DNA of 64,000 nucleotides from Staphylococcus sp. ACRSN (GTDB lineage: Bacteria > Bacillota > Bacilli > Staphylococcales > Staphylococcaceae). Below, piece after piece: positions 32,948-42,555 of the stretch. Below the pieces are notes generated by a model. It saw nothing but the letters and a program-made list of their open reading frames with translations. It had not been told where the DNA came from and did not search any database. The position numbers were made by a program, and so were the translations under genes. The stretch's first letter is position 1. Every line of letters begins with the position of its first letter. The stretch is from the NCBI RefSeq assembly GCF_022346615.1, contig NZ_JAKRNS010000008.1, forward strand, positions 62,001 through 126,000. The letters are read 5' to 3'.

Positions 32948-33082
32948 TTAGTCAAAAATAGGTTTCCATTCTTGTAAAAGTTTCTGATATACATTATCAA
33001 TTTTTATGTATTGATATAACGGCTTACTTTTACTACTCATTCTGTTTATCAATTGTCGATTGCTATACATTAACTTATTCAT
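32948..33082 (-). CDS. Putative 44-residue basic protein
   Basis: A 44-codon frame encoding a mostly hydrophilic peptide rich in Lys, Arg, Gln and Tyr, starting MNKLMYSNRQLINRM and ending QEWKPIFD; no membrane segment or signal peptide. An AGGATG sequence sits 9 bases before the ATG. It lies alone between the rocD upstream region and the terminator of the flavin oxidoreductase gene. I do not recognise it. The amino-acid mix looks protein-like rather than random, but the frame is short and could be chance. Confidence 0.4.
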   Translation of the reverse strand: MNKLMYSNRQLINRMSSKSKPLYQYIKIDNVYQKLLQEWKPIFD

Positions 33083-33191
33083 GTTAAATCATCCTAATCA
33101 TTTTAATATCATAATTTGATTATAAAGATTTAATTTTGCATGTCATCAAACTATAGATTGATTATCCTCTACATCATTTTGCCCTAAAAAT

Positions 33192-33287
33192 TAAAAAAAC
33201 AGATATGTCCCACAATAAATCATGTCCTATTAAATGCTATATCGCATATAAAGAAAAGACATGATGTTATCGATGACATATCTGACT
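33192..33287 (-). terminator. Compound hairpin terminator after the flavin oxidoreductase gene
   Basis: Outer stem CAGATATGTC / GACATATCTG (33200-33209 with 33275-33284) and inner stem ATCATGTC / GACATGAT (33219-33226 with 33258-33265), followed on the minus strand by TTTTTTTAATTTTT. Confidence 0.75.
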
Positions 33288-33310
33288 TTTAACTCATCTC
33301 ATCTATTTAA

Positions 33311-34444
33311 TTATTTACCATCATTTCTAGGTAAAGGATAGAATGCATTTTTAAACTGCGTCCATAACTTACTAGGTAATTCATGTTTATCTAATCTTGA
33401 AGCGTCAAATTCAGAGATAATTTCATCCTCTTTGCCATCTTCAATTTTACTAACAAAGTTATGGTCTAATAAAATTTCTCTACCTAATGCTATCAAATCA
33501 GCATCTGTATTCTCTATTGCATCTAACGCTTGTTGTGCAGTGAAAATTGAACCGATACCAATTAGTGGCATACGTCCACCAATCCATTCATGTAATAACT
33601 TAACGCGTTGTTGATCTTTATACTTACCTTCACGTGTTGTTGAATAAATATCCATTAATGATACATGTAAATAATCTAACGGTTTTTCAACTAATGCCTT
33701 AATTAGTGATTCTGTAATTTCCATACTTATTCCTGGTGTTTCCGCTTCTTCAGGTGAAAAACGATAACCAACAATAAACGATTCATCAGCATGAGCCTTA
33801 ACTGTATTTGTAACTTCGTCTACTACATCTAATGCAAATTTAAGACGATTTTCTCCCCATTCATCATCACGACGATTATAATAAGGTGAAACGAATTGAT
33901 GAATCAAATAGTGATTTGCACCGTGAATTTCAACACCATCAAATCCTGCTTCAATCACTCTTCGTGTTGCTTCTCCAAATGCTTTAATTGTCTCATGAAT
34001 TTCTTCGACTGTTATTTCTCTCGCGTCATGAGCTTCTTGTTCTCCAAAACTTTTCATTGAAATAGGACTTGGCGCTGCAACATCACCATTTGGTGTTAAG
34101 TTAGGTAATGCTTGTGCACCACCATGGTGAATTTGTACAACTGCTTGCGCACCATTTTTTTTCATAACTTTTGCAAGACGTTTCAAACCATCTAAATCTG
34201 TATCATGTGCAACAGATGGTTGTCCAGGAAATGCTTTACCTATATCAGTTACGTTACTAGCTGCAGAAATCGCTAAACCTACATCTTTAGAACGTTGTTC
34301 CATATATTTTAATTCTTCTTCAGAAATTGTACCATCATCATTTGAAGAAACATGTGTTAATGGTGCTAATACAAATCTATTTTTTAATTCTACTTTATTT
34401 GGTAATGTTAATTTTTCAAATAAAGGTTGAAATTTTTGTTCCAT
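33311..34444 (-). CDS. NADH-dependent flavin oxidoreductase (Old Yellow Enzyme family)
   Basis: 377-residue FMN-dependent TIM-barrel ene-reductase. Family features are NRFVLAPLTHVSSNDDG near the N-terminus, QIHHGGAQA, GVEIHGANHYLIHQFVSPYYNRR (substrate His-X-X-His/Asn region) and the C-terminal flavin-phosphate site (IGIGSIFTAQQALD, ALGREILLD). It reduces activated double bonds with NAD(P)H; the natural substrate is unknown. Start ATG 34444 follows AGGAGG; 14 in-frame codons upstream lack a site. Monocistronic. Confidence 0.9.
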   Translation of the reverse strand: MEQKFQPLFEKLTLPNKVELKNRFVLAPLTHVSSNDDGTISEEELKYMEQRSKDVGLAISAASNVTDIGKAFPGQPSVAHDTDLDGLKRLAKVMKKNGAQAVVQIHHGGAQALPNLTPNGDVAAPSPISMKSFGEQEAHDAREITVEEIHETIKAFGEATRRVIEAGFDGVEIHGANHYLIHQFVSPYYNRRDDEWGENRLKFALDVVDEVTNTVKAHADESFIVGYRFSPEEAETPGISMEITESLIKALVEKPLDYLHVSLMDIYSTTREGKYKDQQRVKLLHEWIGGRMPLIGIGSIFTAQQALDAIENTDADLIALGREILLDHNFVSKIEDGKEDEIISEFDASRLDKHELPSKLWTQFKNAFYPLPRNDGK

Positions 34445-34622
34445 TATAAAAAATCCTCCTAATTTAAATACATACTTATAAATCAAATTTAATACTTCTT
34501 AATTCTAACCACTTTTAACTATAAACAAAAACAATATGCTTACGCATGTATATTTTCTATTTTATACAAAACCAATCCTGATTAATTTTACGGAAAAATA
34601 AGGAGACTACTGAATTAGAATT

Positions 34623-34676
34623 AAAAACGCTAAGCACTTCTCAAAAGTATAAAATTTCGAGAAATGCTTAGCGTTT
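34623..34676 (-). terminator. Terminator of the S1-domain gene
   Basis: Stem AAAACGCTAAGCA / TGCTTAGCGTTTT with T-run, 9 bases after the stop codon. Confidence 0.85.
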
Positions 34677-34685
34677 TGAAGATGA

Positions 34686-35066
34686 TTATTCATCTTTAAT
34701 CGCGTTTTTGGACTGCTTAATCCAAACCGGTAAGCGTTCTTTAATTGTTTGAAACCCATATTTTTCGGTTTCTTTAATTTCATCTAATACTGATTGTTTT
34801 TCCTTTTTACGTTCATAATTTTTAAAATAATCATTATCTTTTAAAGAAAAGTTAATCTTACCCTCTTCGTCAATTGAAATAACTTTCGCTCTTACAATTT
34901 GACCTTCTGATAAAAATTTCTTTAAATTATGGACGTAATCATCCATGATTTCAGAAATGTGGATTAAACCTTCAGTATTGTCAGGGGTTTCTACAAAAGC
35001 GCCATACGGTTGAATACCAGTCACACGAACTTTTACATGTTGACCTACTTTATAGTGATTATTCAA
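34686..35066 (-). CDS. S1 RNA-binding domain protein (YugI/CvfD-like)
   Basis: 126 residues. Residues 4-73 are one S1 domain with the usual features (VGQHVKVRVTGIQPYGAFVE, GLIHISEIMDDYV, VRAKVISIDEEGKINFSLK); the rest is a charged helical tail. This matches general stress protein 13 (YugI) of Bacillus and CvfD of streptococci, ribosome- or RNA-associated post-transcriptional regulators. The start codon is preceded by a weak site (GGGGTTATCACG). Monocistronic. Confidence 0.88.
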   Translation of the reverse strand: MNNHYKVGQHVKVRVTGIQPYGAFVETPDNTEGLIHISEIMDDYVHNLKKFLSEGQIVRAKVISIDEEGKINFSLKDNDYFKNYERKKEKQSVLDEIKETEKYGFQTIKERLPVWIKQSKNAIKDE

Positions 35067-35467
35067 CGTGATAACCCCTTATTTCGTTTTACTTAACACT
35101 ATTATAATAGCATAAATTAGAAGCAGGCACTAACATTAATATAGAAAAATTTCACGATTTGTTAATTTTAGTGTATAAAAGTCCATTTAATAGATTGAAT
35201 TTGGATTTATTTATTATTATCTATTATTAAAATTCAATTCATTAAATAAAAAAGTGATGTAGCAATGATTTAACATGCTACACCACCCTATTATTGTCTC
35301 GTTATAATTTACGATCAATTTTCAGTTATACTTCATCATTTACACTTGTTAGACATACTGACCTATTAATTGTTGCATCTTTATATAGCGCAGTTTCTCA
35401 AGTAAAACACACTTTGCATAACTGAATACTTAAATTATTATTACAAATTATCTAGTCTATTATTTGA
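35067..35467. other. Spacer between the cyclophilin and S1-protein genes
   Basis: 400 AT-rich bases. The only clear element is the hairpin at 35250-35288; the remainder presumably holds the S1-gene promoter. No open frame worth calling. Confidence 0.45.
35250..35288 (-). terminator. Probable cyclophilin-gene terminator
   Basis: Stem GTGGTGTAGCA / TGCTACATCAC (one G-T pair) then TTTTTTATTT on the minus strand; it lies about 180 bases beyond the cyclophilin stop. Confidence 0.7.
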
Positions 35468-36064
35468 TTATTTTTCTTCAATATCAATAGAATCAATTGT
35501 GATATCATGTACAGGCTTATCTTGCGCGCCAACTTTTGTCGCTGCAATATCTTCTAATGTACTTTCACCTTCGATTAATTGACCAAATACGGTATGTTTT
35601 TGGTCTAACCAAGGTGTACCACCTTTTTCACCATATGCTTTTACAATTGGTTCTGGCCATCCACCATCGGCAAGTTGACCTAGCATAGATTCTGGAATTT
35701 CTTTCATTTGAACCACAAAGAATTGTGAACCGTTTGTATTTGGACCTGAATTCGCCATTGAAAGTGCACCATATAAATTAAATGCTTCTAATGAAAATTC
35801 ATCTTCAAATGGTCCTCCATAAATACTTTCGCCACCCATACCACTTGCAGTAGGATCGCCACCTTGTACCATAAAGTCATTGATGACACGATGGAAAGTG
35901 ACACCATTATAGTAACCATTTTTAGCATGTGTAACAAAATTTTCTACTGTTTTTGGTGCGATGTCTGGAAATAGTTTGAAAGTCATATCACCTTTGTTTG
36001 TGTGCATAACTAATTTAATCTCATTACCATTGATTTCTGTGTTTAATTGAGGATAGTTCGTCAT
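35468..36064 (-). CDS. Cyclophilin-type peptidyl-prolyl isomerase
   Basis: 198-residue cytoplasmic prolyl isomerase with no signal peptide. Cyclophilin core: [19 protein letters not shown], the catalytic-Arg region [26 protein letters not shown], and [10 protein letters not shown]. An insertion around residues 105-140 ([18 protein letters not shown]) is shared with the S. aureus protein as I remember it. ATG follows GGAG by 8 bases. Divergent from the KapB-like gene. Confidence 0.93.
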   Translation of the reverse strand: MTNYPQLNTEINGNEIKLVMHTNKGDMTFKLFPDIAPKTVENFVTHAKNGYYNGVTFHRVINDFMVQGGDPTASGMGGESIYGGPFEDEFSLEAFNLYGALSMANSGPNTNGSQFFVVQMKEIPESMLGQLADGGWPEPIVKAYGEKGGTPWLDQKHTVFGQLIEGESTLEDIAATKVGAQDKPVHDITIDSIDIEEK

Positions 36065-36131
36065 TTAAATTCTCCATTTCATGTTAAGATGATATATGTA
36101 TTCTAACATATATGAAAGGATGAAATGAATT

Positions 36132-36512
36132 ATGTTATATCGATTTGCACATAAAACTGGAAGTTATGGTGTATCAGTAGTTGAGGAAGATGAGAATCAA
36201 GTCTTAGTACAAATTGAACAAGTGATAAAACATCCAAAACAAGGCGATTTACATAATCCCACTTCAACTGAAAATGTATTTTTTCATGAAAGAAAAGCAT
36301 TAAGTCAATTTGAAAAGCGTTATGCAGCAAAATCTCAACTCAGAACATTTAATGTTGAACAACTTGATTATACTACTTCACTCCAACAGGCAATAACATC
36401 ATTAGAAGAAAAGTTAAAGGAACAAAATACACCTCATGCTCACAAATCTCTAGATAATCTACAACGTTTAAAAGAAGATTATAGACTTCAATATAAACAA
36501 AATTTTGAATAA
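36132..36512 (+). CDS. KapB-like protein (kinase-associated protein B family)
   Basis: 126 residues: a small beta-rich N-terminal half (YRFAHKTGSYGVSVVEE, VLVQIEQVIKHPKQGDLHNP) and a helical, probably coiled-coil C-terminal half (LQQAITSLEEKLKEQN). The pattern is that of the KapB family, named in Bacillus for an effect on KinB signalling to sporulation; staphylococci do not sporulate, so its job here is unknown. No lipobox or signal peptide is visible. AAAGGATG precedes ATG. Upstream of, but probably not in, the mnh operon. Confidence 0.78.
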   Translation: MLYRFAHKTGSYGVSVVEEDENQVLVQIEQVIKHPKQGDLHNPTSTENVFFHERKALSQFEKRYAAKSQLRTFNVEQLDYTTSLQQAITSLEEKLKEQNTPHAHKSLDNLQRLKEDYRLQYKQNFE

Positions 36513-36576
36513 AAATACCTTGTTTCTTCTTATTTAATAAGCGCATTCAACATAGCAATTTCAAGGTCTGGGACGT

Positions 36577-36605
36577 TTTTCAGAATAGTTTAATTCATGT
36601 ATAAT
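36577..36605 (+). promoter_or_regulatory. Candidate mnh operon promoter
   Basis: TTTTCA, 17 bases, TATAAT, 35 bases before the mnhA start codon. Confidence 0.55.
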
Positions 36606-36640
36606 AATCTTATACTTAAATGTAAAAGGAGGATAAGATA

Positions 36641-39058
36641 ATGAGCTGGTTACATTTAGCGGTACTCCTACCGTTAATATTTGCACTCATTATTCCATTT
36701 GTATACCGTATTCATAAACGTATACATATAGGATGGTTTGTATTACCCATCCCCGTCGTCTTATTTATATATTTTTTATCATATATACCGACAACCATGT
36801 CAGGTGAATCTGTAATGCAATCGTTGAAATGGATGCCGCATTTCGGTATGAATTTCAATTTATATCTTGATGGCTTAGGCCTTCTATTTAGCATACTGAT
36901 AACTGGAATTGGAAGTCTAATAGTACTGTATTCTATAAGTTACTTAAGTCGACAGGAGCAGTTGGGAAATTTTTATTGTTATTTACTGCTCTTTATGGGT
37001 GCAATGTTAGGGGTTGTATTATCAGATAACGTTATTATCTTGTATTTATTTTGGGAGTTAACTTCGTTTTCAAGTTTCTTACTTATATCATTTTGGAGAG
37101 AAAAACCAGCTTCCCTGTATGGTGCTCAAAAATCAATGTTAGTCACTGTGTTCGGTGGATTGTCGTTACTCGGTGGTTTAATCTTATTGATTTTGGCTGG
37201 AGGATCAACAAGCATTCAACAATTGATTAAACATATTGCAGATATACAAGCAAGTCCATTCTTCATATTTGCTATGATACTTGTACTTATTGGCGCAATG
37301 ACTAAATCTGCACAGTTTCCATTTTATGTTTGGCTACCAGATGCAATGGAAGCACCAACGCCTGTTAGTGCTTATCTTCATTCGGCAACTATGGTAAAAG
37401 CTGGTCTTTATTTAGTCGCTCGTATGACACCAATTTTTGCTATTTCTGAAGGATGGATATGGACTGTTACTGGAATTGGATTAATCACTTTGTTTTGGGC
37501 ATCATTAAATGCTACAAAGCAACAAGATTTGAAAGGTATTCTCGCATTTTCTACAGTCTCTCAACTAGGAATGATTATGGCGATGCTCGGTATTGGTGCA
37601 GTAAGCTATCATTTTGAAGGTTCTGATAGCCAACTCTATATCGCTGCATATACTGCTGCAGTCTTTCACTTAATCAATCACGCAACATTTAAAGCCGCTC
37701 TCTTTATGATTACAGGTGCGGTTGATCATGCTACAGGTACACGTAATGTAAATAAATTAGGTGGTTTATTAACTATTATGCCAATTTCATTTACAATTAC
37801 AATCATTAGTTCATTAAGTATGGCAGGTATCCCACCATTTAATGGTTTCTTATCAAAAGAAAAGTTCTTAGAAAGTATGATTGAAGTAACTCATGCTAAC
37901 TTATTTAGCTTGAACTCAATTGGTATACTCATTCCGATTATTGCTATTTTAGGTAGCATCTTTACATTTGTTTATGCAGTACGTTTGATTGGACAAGTCT
38001 TTTTAGGTACTTATAAACCAAAAGATTTACCAAACAAACCGCATGAAGCACCTATATTAATGCTAATTGCACCTATTACATTGGCTATTTTAGTAATTAC
38101 ATTTGGGTTATTCCCTTCTATACTTTCAGAATCCATAATAGCACCAGCAACTAACGCAATAAGTATGAAACAGACATCACCTGTTGAGTTTCATATGTTC
38201 CATGGTTTCACACAAGCATTTTTATCTACTTTATTGATTTATATTATTGGTTGTCTTTTGATTTTAACTTTTAGTTATTGGATAAAATTGCTTAAATCAC
38301 AACCTACAAAACTAACTATTAACTATTGGTACGATAAATTCGGTTCTGTAACACCAAACATATCTAAACAGATTACAAACTCATATGTTACTGGTTTTAC
38401 TCGTAATAACTTGGTAATAATTTTTATTTCATTAATCATTATTACTATTGTGACCCTTATCGTGACACCATTTAGTATTAATTTAAAAAATGTAAGTGAA
38501 ATCAGACCATTTGAATTAATCATCGTTGTACTTATTATCACAGCTGCATCTATGATAATTTTTGCACATTCTAGATTATTCAGTATTATCATGGCAAGTG
38601 CCGTTGGCTATTGTGTTGCCATATTCTTTATATTCTTTGGTGCACCAGATTTAGCGCTAACACAATTTGTAGTTGAATCTATTTCAACAGCGTTATTTTT
38701 ACTTTGTTTCTATCATTTACCTAATTTAAACAGACACCAAGAAACACAGCCTTTCAAATGGATAAATGTTCTTGTTTCTGTCGGCGCAGGTGCTGTAGTT
38801 ACTGTTCTTGGTTTGATTGCTTATGGTAATAGGCATTTTTCATCTATTGGATCATTTTACAAAGAACATGTTTATGACTTAGCTCACGGCACGAATATGG
38901 TTAATGTTATACTCGTTGATTTCCGTGGTACAGATACGTTATTTGAATCTTCCGTATTAGGTATTGCAGGTCTTGGCGTATATACAATGATTAAATTACG
39001 CTATAACAATAAAGCTAAAGATAAGGGAGGTCATGATATTGAAGAGACAGAAAAATAA
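36641..39058 (+). CDS. mnhA: Na+/H+ antiporter subunit A
   Basis: Largest subunit of the multi-subunit Mrp/Mnh antiporter, homologous to complex I NuoL. About 805 residues and some 20 helices. The proton-channel module ([56 protein letters not shown] split over about 220-260, conserved Glu and Lys) is followed by a C-terminal MnhA-specific region with [14 protein letters not shown] and [13 protein letters not shown]. Export of Na+ for H+ supports salt and alkali tolerance. ATG follows AGGAGG. Its 3' end overlaps mnhB. Confidence 0.95.
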   Translation: MSWLHLAVLLPLIFALIIPFVYRIHKRIHIGWFVLPIPVVLFIYFLSYIPTTMSGESVMQSLKWMPHFGMNFNLYLDGLGLLFSILITGIGSLIVLYSISYLSRQEQLGNFYCYLLLFMGAMLGVVLSDNVIILYLFWELTSFSSFLLISFWREKPASLYGAQKSMLVTVFGGLSLLGGLILLILAGGSTSIQQLIKHIADIQASPFFIFAMILVLIGAMTKSAQFPFYVWLPDAMEAPTPVSAYLHSATMVKAGLYLVARMTPIFAISEGWIWTVTGIGLITLFWASLNATKQQDLKGILAFSTVSQLGMIMAMLGIGAVSYHFEGSDSQLYIAAYTAAVFHLINHATFKAALFMITGAVDHATGTRNVNKLGGLLTIMPISFTITIISSLSMAGIPPFNGFLSKEKFLESMIEVTHANLFSLNSIGILIPIIAILGSIFTFVYAVRLIGQVFLGTYKPKDLPNKPHEAPILMLIAPITLAILVITFGLFPSILSESIIAPATNAISMKQTSPVEFHMFHGFTQAFLSTLLIYIIGCLLILTFSYWIKLLKSQPTKLTINYWYDKFGSVTPNISKQITNSYVTGFTRNNLVIIFISLIIITIVTLIVTPFSINLKNVSEIRPFELIIVVLIITAASMIIFAHSRLFSIIMASAVGYCVAIFFIFFGAPDLALTQFVVESISTALFLLCFYHLPNLNRHQETQPFKWINVLVSVGAGAVVTVLGLIAYGNRHFSSIGSFYKEHVYDLAHGTNMVNVILVDFRGTDTLFESSVLGIAGLGVYTMIKLRYNNKAKDKGGHDIEETEK

Positions 39059-39467
39059 CTTAATCTTTCAATATTCAGCTGTCGTCATTTTCTTTCTTAT
39101 CGTGATGTTTGGCTTATCACTATTTTTAGCAGGACATTATACACCTGGTGGTGGGTTCGTAGGTGGTCTTCTACTGTCTAGTGCACTTGTAATTATCGCC
39201 GTTGCTTTTGATATTAAAACAATGCGTAAAATTTTCCCTTGGGATTTTAAAATGTTAATCGGTATTGGATTAACATTTTGTTTAGCGACACCGATGGCCA
39301 GTTGGTTTTATGATAAAAATTTCTTTACACATAAACCTTTCGAAATACCATTATTCTTTTTAAAACCTATGGAATTACACACAGCGACATTTTTTGATTT
39401 AGGTGTATTATTTGCCGTAGTTGGTACTGTAATGACTATAATCTTATCGATTGGAGAGAATGAGTAA
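39039..39467 (+). CDS. mnhB: Na+/H+ antiporter subunit B
   Basis: 142 residues, four membrane helices, with the MnhB signature [16 protein letters not shown] choose TTG 39039 as start: GGAGG lies 8 bases before it, while the ATG two codons upstream is only 2 bases from that site. The 142-residue length also equals the S. aureus protein as I recall it. It overlaps mnhA by 20 bases and its stop overlaps the mnhC start (TAATG). Confidence 0.93.
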   Translation: MKRQKNNLIFQYSAVVIFFLIVMFGLSLFLAGHYTPGGGFVGGLLLSSALVIIAVAFDIKTMRKIFPWDFKMLIGIGLTFCLATPMASWFYDKNFFTHKPFEIPLFFLKPMELHTATFFDLGVLFAVVGTVMTIILSIGENE

Positions 39468-39814
39468 TGGAAATAGTGATGATTTTTGTTTGTGGTATTC
39501 TCACTGCAATGAGCGTCTATCTCATTCTTTCAAAGAGTCTGATACGCATCATTATTGGAACAACACTACAAACACATACAGCAAATTTATTTTTAATTAC
39601 AATGGGTGGACTCAAAAAAGGAGAAGTGCCAATTTATGAAAAGGGTATTTCCTCATATGTAGACCCTATACCACAAGCATTAATATTAACTGCAATCGTA
39701 ATATCATTTTCAGTTACTGCCTTCTTTCTTGTACTTGCATTTAGAAGTTATAAAGAATTGGGAACTGACAACGTAGAAAGTATGAAAGGAGTGATCGAAG
39801 ATGATAGAGAGTAA
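39467..39814 (+). CDS. mnhC: Na+/H+ antiporter subunit C
   Basis: 115 residues with three helices, homologous to NuoK of complex I. Contains the conserved HTANLFLI and the [16 protein letters not shown] stretch. Starts on TAATG overlapping mnhB, with GGAGAG upstream, and overlaps mnhD by 14 bases. Confidence 0.93.
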   Translation: MEIVMIFVCGILTAMSVYLILSKSLIRIIIGTTLQTHTANLFLITMGGLKKGEVPIYEKGISSYVDPIPQALILTAIVISFSVTAFFLVLAFRSYKELGTDNVESMKGVIEDDRE

Positions 39815-41297
39815 TCTTATCGTTTCTTTACTAATCATTCCTATGATTACAGTAATCCTATTAATATTTATAGGTAAGCGCCCTACTATAAAACGTTATG
39901 TGGCTTTAGGTGGTACTGCAATCACATTGATATTTGCATTTATCAATTTAAATAATGTCTTGAAAGACGGACCGATTAAACTTGAACTTGGTTCCTGGTC
40001 AGCACCATATAGTATCGTTTTTGTACTTGATATATTCAGTGCACTTCTAGTCATAACGACTTTAATTGTTACAATGTTGGTTATTCTATACTCCTATCAA
40101 TCTGTAGGTTTAGAACGTGAAACGTATTACTACTATTTCTCTATTATGTTCATGTTAACTGGTGTAATCGGTTCGTTTATAACTGGTGATATCTTTAACT
40201 TATTCGTATTTTTTGAAGTATTCTTGATGTCATCTTATATCCTTTTAGTAATTGGTGGTACAAAAGTACAACTGAGTGAAACAATAAAATATGTATTAGT
40301 TAATGTAACTTCATCTGCATTTTTTGTAATTGCGGTCGCAATGTTGTATTCAGTAGTTGGCACACTTAATTTAGCAGATATCAGTCAGAAATTAAGCGAA
40401 ATTTCTGCGCAAGACAAAGGTATAGTTAGTATTGTATTTATAATGTTTATCTTTGTTTTTGCGACAAAAGCTGGCGTATTCCCTATGTATATATGGTTAC
40501 CCGGCGCATATTATGCACCTCCAGTTGCCATTATTGCATTTTTCGGGGCACTATTAACTAAAGTAGGTGTTTATGCAATTGCGAGAACAGCCAGTCTATT
40601 CTTCAGAGATACATCCAATTTTTCATATTATACAATCTTATTTTTAGCATTAATGACGATTATATTTGGATGTGTTGGTGCAGTTAGTTATTATGATACG
40701 AAAAAAATTATCATTTATAACATAATGATTGCTATTGGTGTTATTTTAGTTGGCGTTTCAATGATGAATCAGAGTGGTATGATGGGGGCAATTTATTACA
40801 CATTACATGACATGTTAATTAAGGCCGCTTTATTCTTCTTAATTGGTGTGATGTATAAGATAACGAAAACGCATGATTTACGAAATTATGGTGGATTAAT
40901 AAAAGATTATCCTGTATTAGGATGGACTTTTTTTATCGCTGCACTTAGTCTTGCTGGCATTCCACCACTCAGTGGTTTCTACGGTAAATTTTATATCGTT
41001 CAAGCTACATTTGAAAAAGGTTTCTATATTAGTGGCATAGTCGTATTACTATCTAGTTTGGTCGTACTTTATTCAGTAATAAAAATCTTTTTACTTGGAT
41101 TTTTCGGAAAACCTAAAGGTTATGTTGTAAATCATCAACTTAGATATAAAGGCCTGTTAGCTGTAGCAATTATTGCTGTATTACTTTCGGTCATTTTTGG
41201 ATTATCAGCTGATGTATTACACCCTATTATCAAAGATGCTGCAGAACCTTTCTATAATCCTAATGTTTATATCGAAAGTGTATTGGGGGGACAATAA
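39801..41297 (+). CDS. mnhD: Na+/H+ antiporter subunit D
   Basis: 498 residues, about 14 helices, homologous to NuoN/NuoM-type subunits. Carries the proton-translocation features [17 protein letters not shown] (key Glu), [20 protein letters not shown] (key Lys) and [20 protein letters not shown] follows AAGGAG within mnhC. mnhE begins 1 base after its stop. Confidence 0.95.
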   Translation: MIESNLIVSLLIIPMITVILLIFIGKRPTIKRYVALGGTAITLIFAFINLNNVLKDGPIKLELGSWSAPYSIVFVLDIFSALLVITTLIVTMLVILYSYQSVGLERETYYYYFSIMFMLTGVIGSFITGDIFNLFVFFEVFLMSSYILLVIGGTKVQLSETIKYVLVNVTSSAFFVIAVAMLYSVVGTLNLADISQKLSEISAQDKGIVSIVFIMFIFVFATKAGVFPMYIWLPGAYYAPPVAIIAFFGALLTKVGVYAIARTASLFFRDTSNFSYYTILFLALMTIIFGCVGAVSYYDTKKIIIYNIMIAIGVILVGVSMMNQSGMMGAIYYTLHDMLIKAALFFLIGVMYKITKTHDLRNYGGLIKDYPVLGWTFFIAALSLAGIPPLSGFYGKFYIVQATFEKGFYISGIVVLLSSLVVLYSVIKIFLLGFFGKPKGYVVNHQLRYKGLLAVAIIAVLLSVIFGLSADVLHPIIKDAAEPFYNPNVYIESVLGGQ

Positions 41298-41298
41298 T

Positions 41299-41775
41299 AT
41301 GGCAGTTCAAATACTTGTGAACCTAATGCTTTCTGTATTTTGGTTGTTTATCACAGGAAATTATACATTTAATAATTTTATACTCGGCTATTTATTTGCA
41401 TTACTATTAGTTTATTTAATGCGCGGCGTATTGCCAGGTAGATTTTATATTATTACAGTCTATAAAATCATTAAATTATTCATTGTATTTATCATAGAAC
41501 TCATCAAAGCAAATATTGATGTAATTCGTATTATTATTAAACCGACAATTAAAAATGAACCCGCTTTTTTCACTTATCAAACAGATTTAAAAAAAGATTG
41601 GCAAATTGTACTATTATCTAACCTGATCACTTTAACACCTGGAACTATTGTACTTGGTATTAGTGACGATCGTACTAAAATCTACATACATGCGATAGAT
41701 TTCAGTACGAAAGAAGAAGAAACAGAAGGTATTAAGTCATCTCTAGAAAAAGTAGTAAGAGAGGTGGGCGAATAA
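41299..41775 (+). CDS. mnhE: Na+/H+ antiporter subunit E
   Basis: 158 residues: two or three N-terminal helices, then a cytoplasmic domain with [20 protein letters not shown], the MnhE hallmark. The frame is open far upstream into mnhD, but GGGGGG and the usual N-terminus ([11 protein letters not shown]) fix the start at 41299. Its stop overlaps mnhF (TAATG). Confidence 0.94.
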   Translation: MAVQILVNLMLSVFWLFITGNYTFNNFILGYLFALLLVYLMRGVLPGRFYIITVYKIIKLFIVFIIELIKANIDVIRIIIKPTIKNEPAFFTYQTDLKKDWQIVLLSNLITLTPGTIVLGISDDRTKIYIHAIDFSTKEEETEGIKSSLEKVVREVGE

Positions 41776-42071
41776 TGTTTAACTATAATATTATTCTTAT
41801 TATCGCATTGATTATCGTAGCTTTATCTATGCTAGCAATGTTGGTTAGAGTAATAATCGGACCTTCATTAGCTGATCGTGTCGTTGCTTTAGATGCAATG
41901 GGGATTCAATTAATGGCTATCATCGCACTATTTAGTATCTTTTTAGGTACAAAATACTTAATTGTAGCCATTTTAATGATTGGTATATTAGCTTTTTTAG
42001 GTACTGCAGTCTTTGCAAAATATATGGATAAAGGTAAGGTGATTGACCATGACAGGGACGATAATCATTAG
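41775..42071 (+). CDS. mnhF: Na+/H+ antiporter subunit F
   Basis: 98 residues with three helices; the family motif [18 protein letters not shown] is present, containing the conserved Asp. Starts on TAATG overlapping mnhE with AGAGGTGG upstream. It overlaps mnhG by 23 bases. Confidence 0.94.
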   Translation: MFNYNIILIIALIIVALSMLAMLVRVIIGPSLADRVVALDAMGIQLMAIIALFSIFLGTKYLIVAILMIGILAFLGTAVFAKYMDKGKVIDHDRDDNH

Positions 42072-42405
42072 TATTGCATTAATACTCGTTGTGTTAGGAT
42101 CTATCATAAGCGCACTCGCAGCGATTGGATTGATTCGTTTAGACGATGTATATTCTCGTTCACATGCAGCTGGTAAGGCAGCTACACTTGGTGCAATGCT
42201 ACTTATAAGTGGTGTATTCCTATTCTTTATTGGTAGAGATGGATATGTAAACATGCAACTTATCATAGGTATATTGTTCATTTTAATAACAGGTCCACTT
42301 GCCAGCCATTTAATTATCAAAGCAGCTTATAATTTAAATACCCCTCCTTCTAAAAGAACTAAATTAGATGAAATCAAACAAGATTTAAAAGATACAAAAT
42401 TATAA
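42049..42405 (+). CDS. mnhG: Na+/H+ antiporter subunit G
   Basis: 118 residues, three helices, with the MnhG motif [26 protein letters not shown] take ATG 42049 (AGGTGA 6 bases upstream) over TTG 42043, which would sit on the ribosome site; the length then equals the S. aureus subunit as I recall it. Last gene of the operon; a strong terminator follows. Confidence 0.93.
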   Translation: MTGTIIISIALILVVLGSIISALAAIGLIRLDDVYSRSHAAGKAATLGAMLLISGVFLFFIGRDGYVNMQLIIGILFILITGPLASHLIIKAAYNLNTPPSKRTKLDEIKQDLKDTKL

Positions 42406-42420
42406 TATACTTGGAATATA

Positions 42421-42450
42421 AAAAAACCCATCAACTTTGATGGGTTTTTT
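42421..42450 (+). terminator. mnh operon terminator
   Basis: 13-bp stem AAAAAACCCATCA / TGATGGGTTTTTT with a 4-base loop. Confidence 0.92.
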
Positions 42451-42555
42451 TCTTAAACTTTCACAAAATAACCTTTTTATTTATAGTTTGCCTTCAAATA
42501 TATATAATGATATATTAAATCGTAATAGTTACGTTTTACAAGGAGGTTATATTTT

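Noticed and set aside
36561..36580. GGTCTGGGACG segment before mnhA, reminiscent of intergenic repeats seen in staphylococci
   Set aside because: Only one short copy here with no flanking repeat structure, so no element can be claimed.
36641..42405. Membrane subunits resembling respiratory complex I (NuoL, NuoK, NuoN)
   Set aside because: Gene order A to G and the MnhB, E, F and G signatures identify the Mnh/Mrp antiporter; no peripheral Nuo subunits are present.
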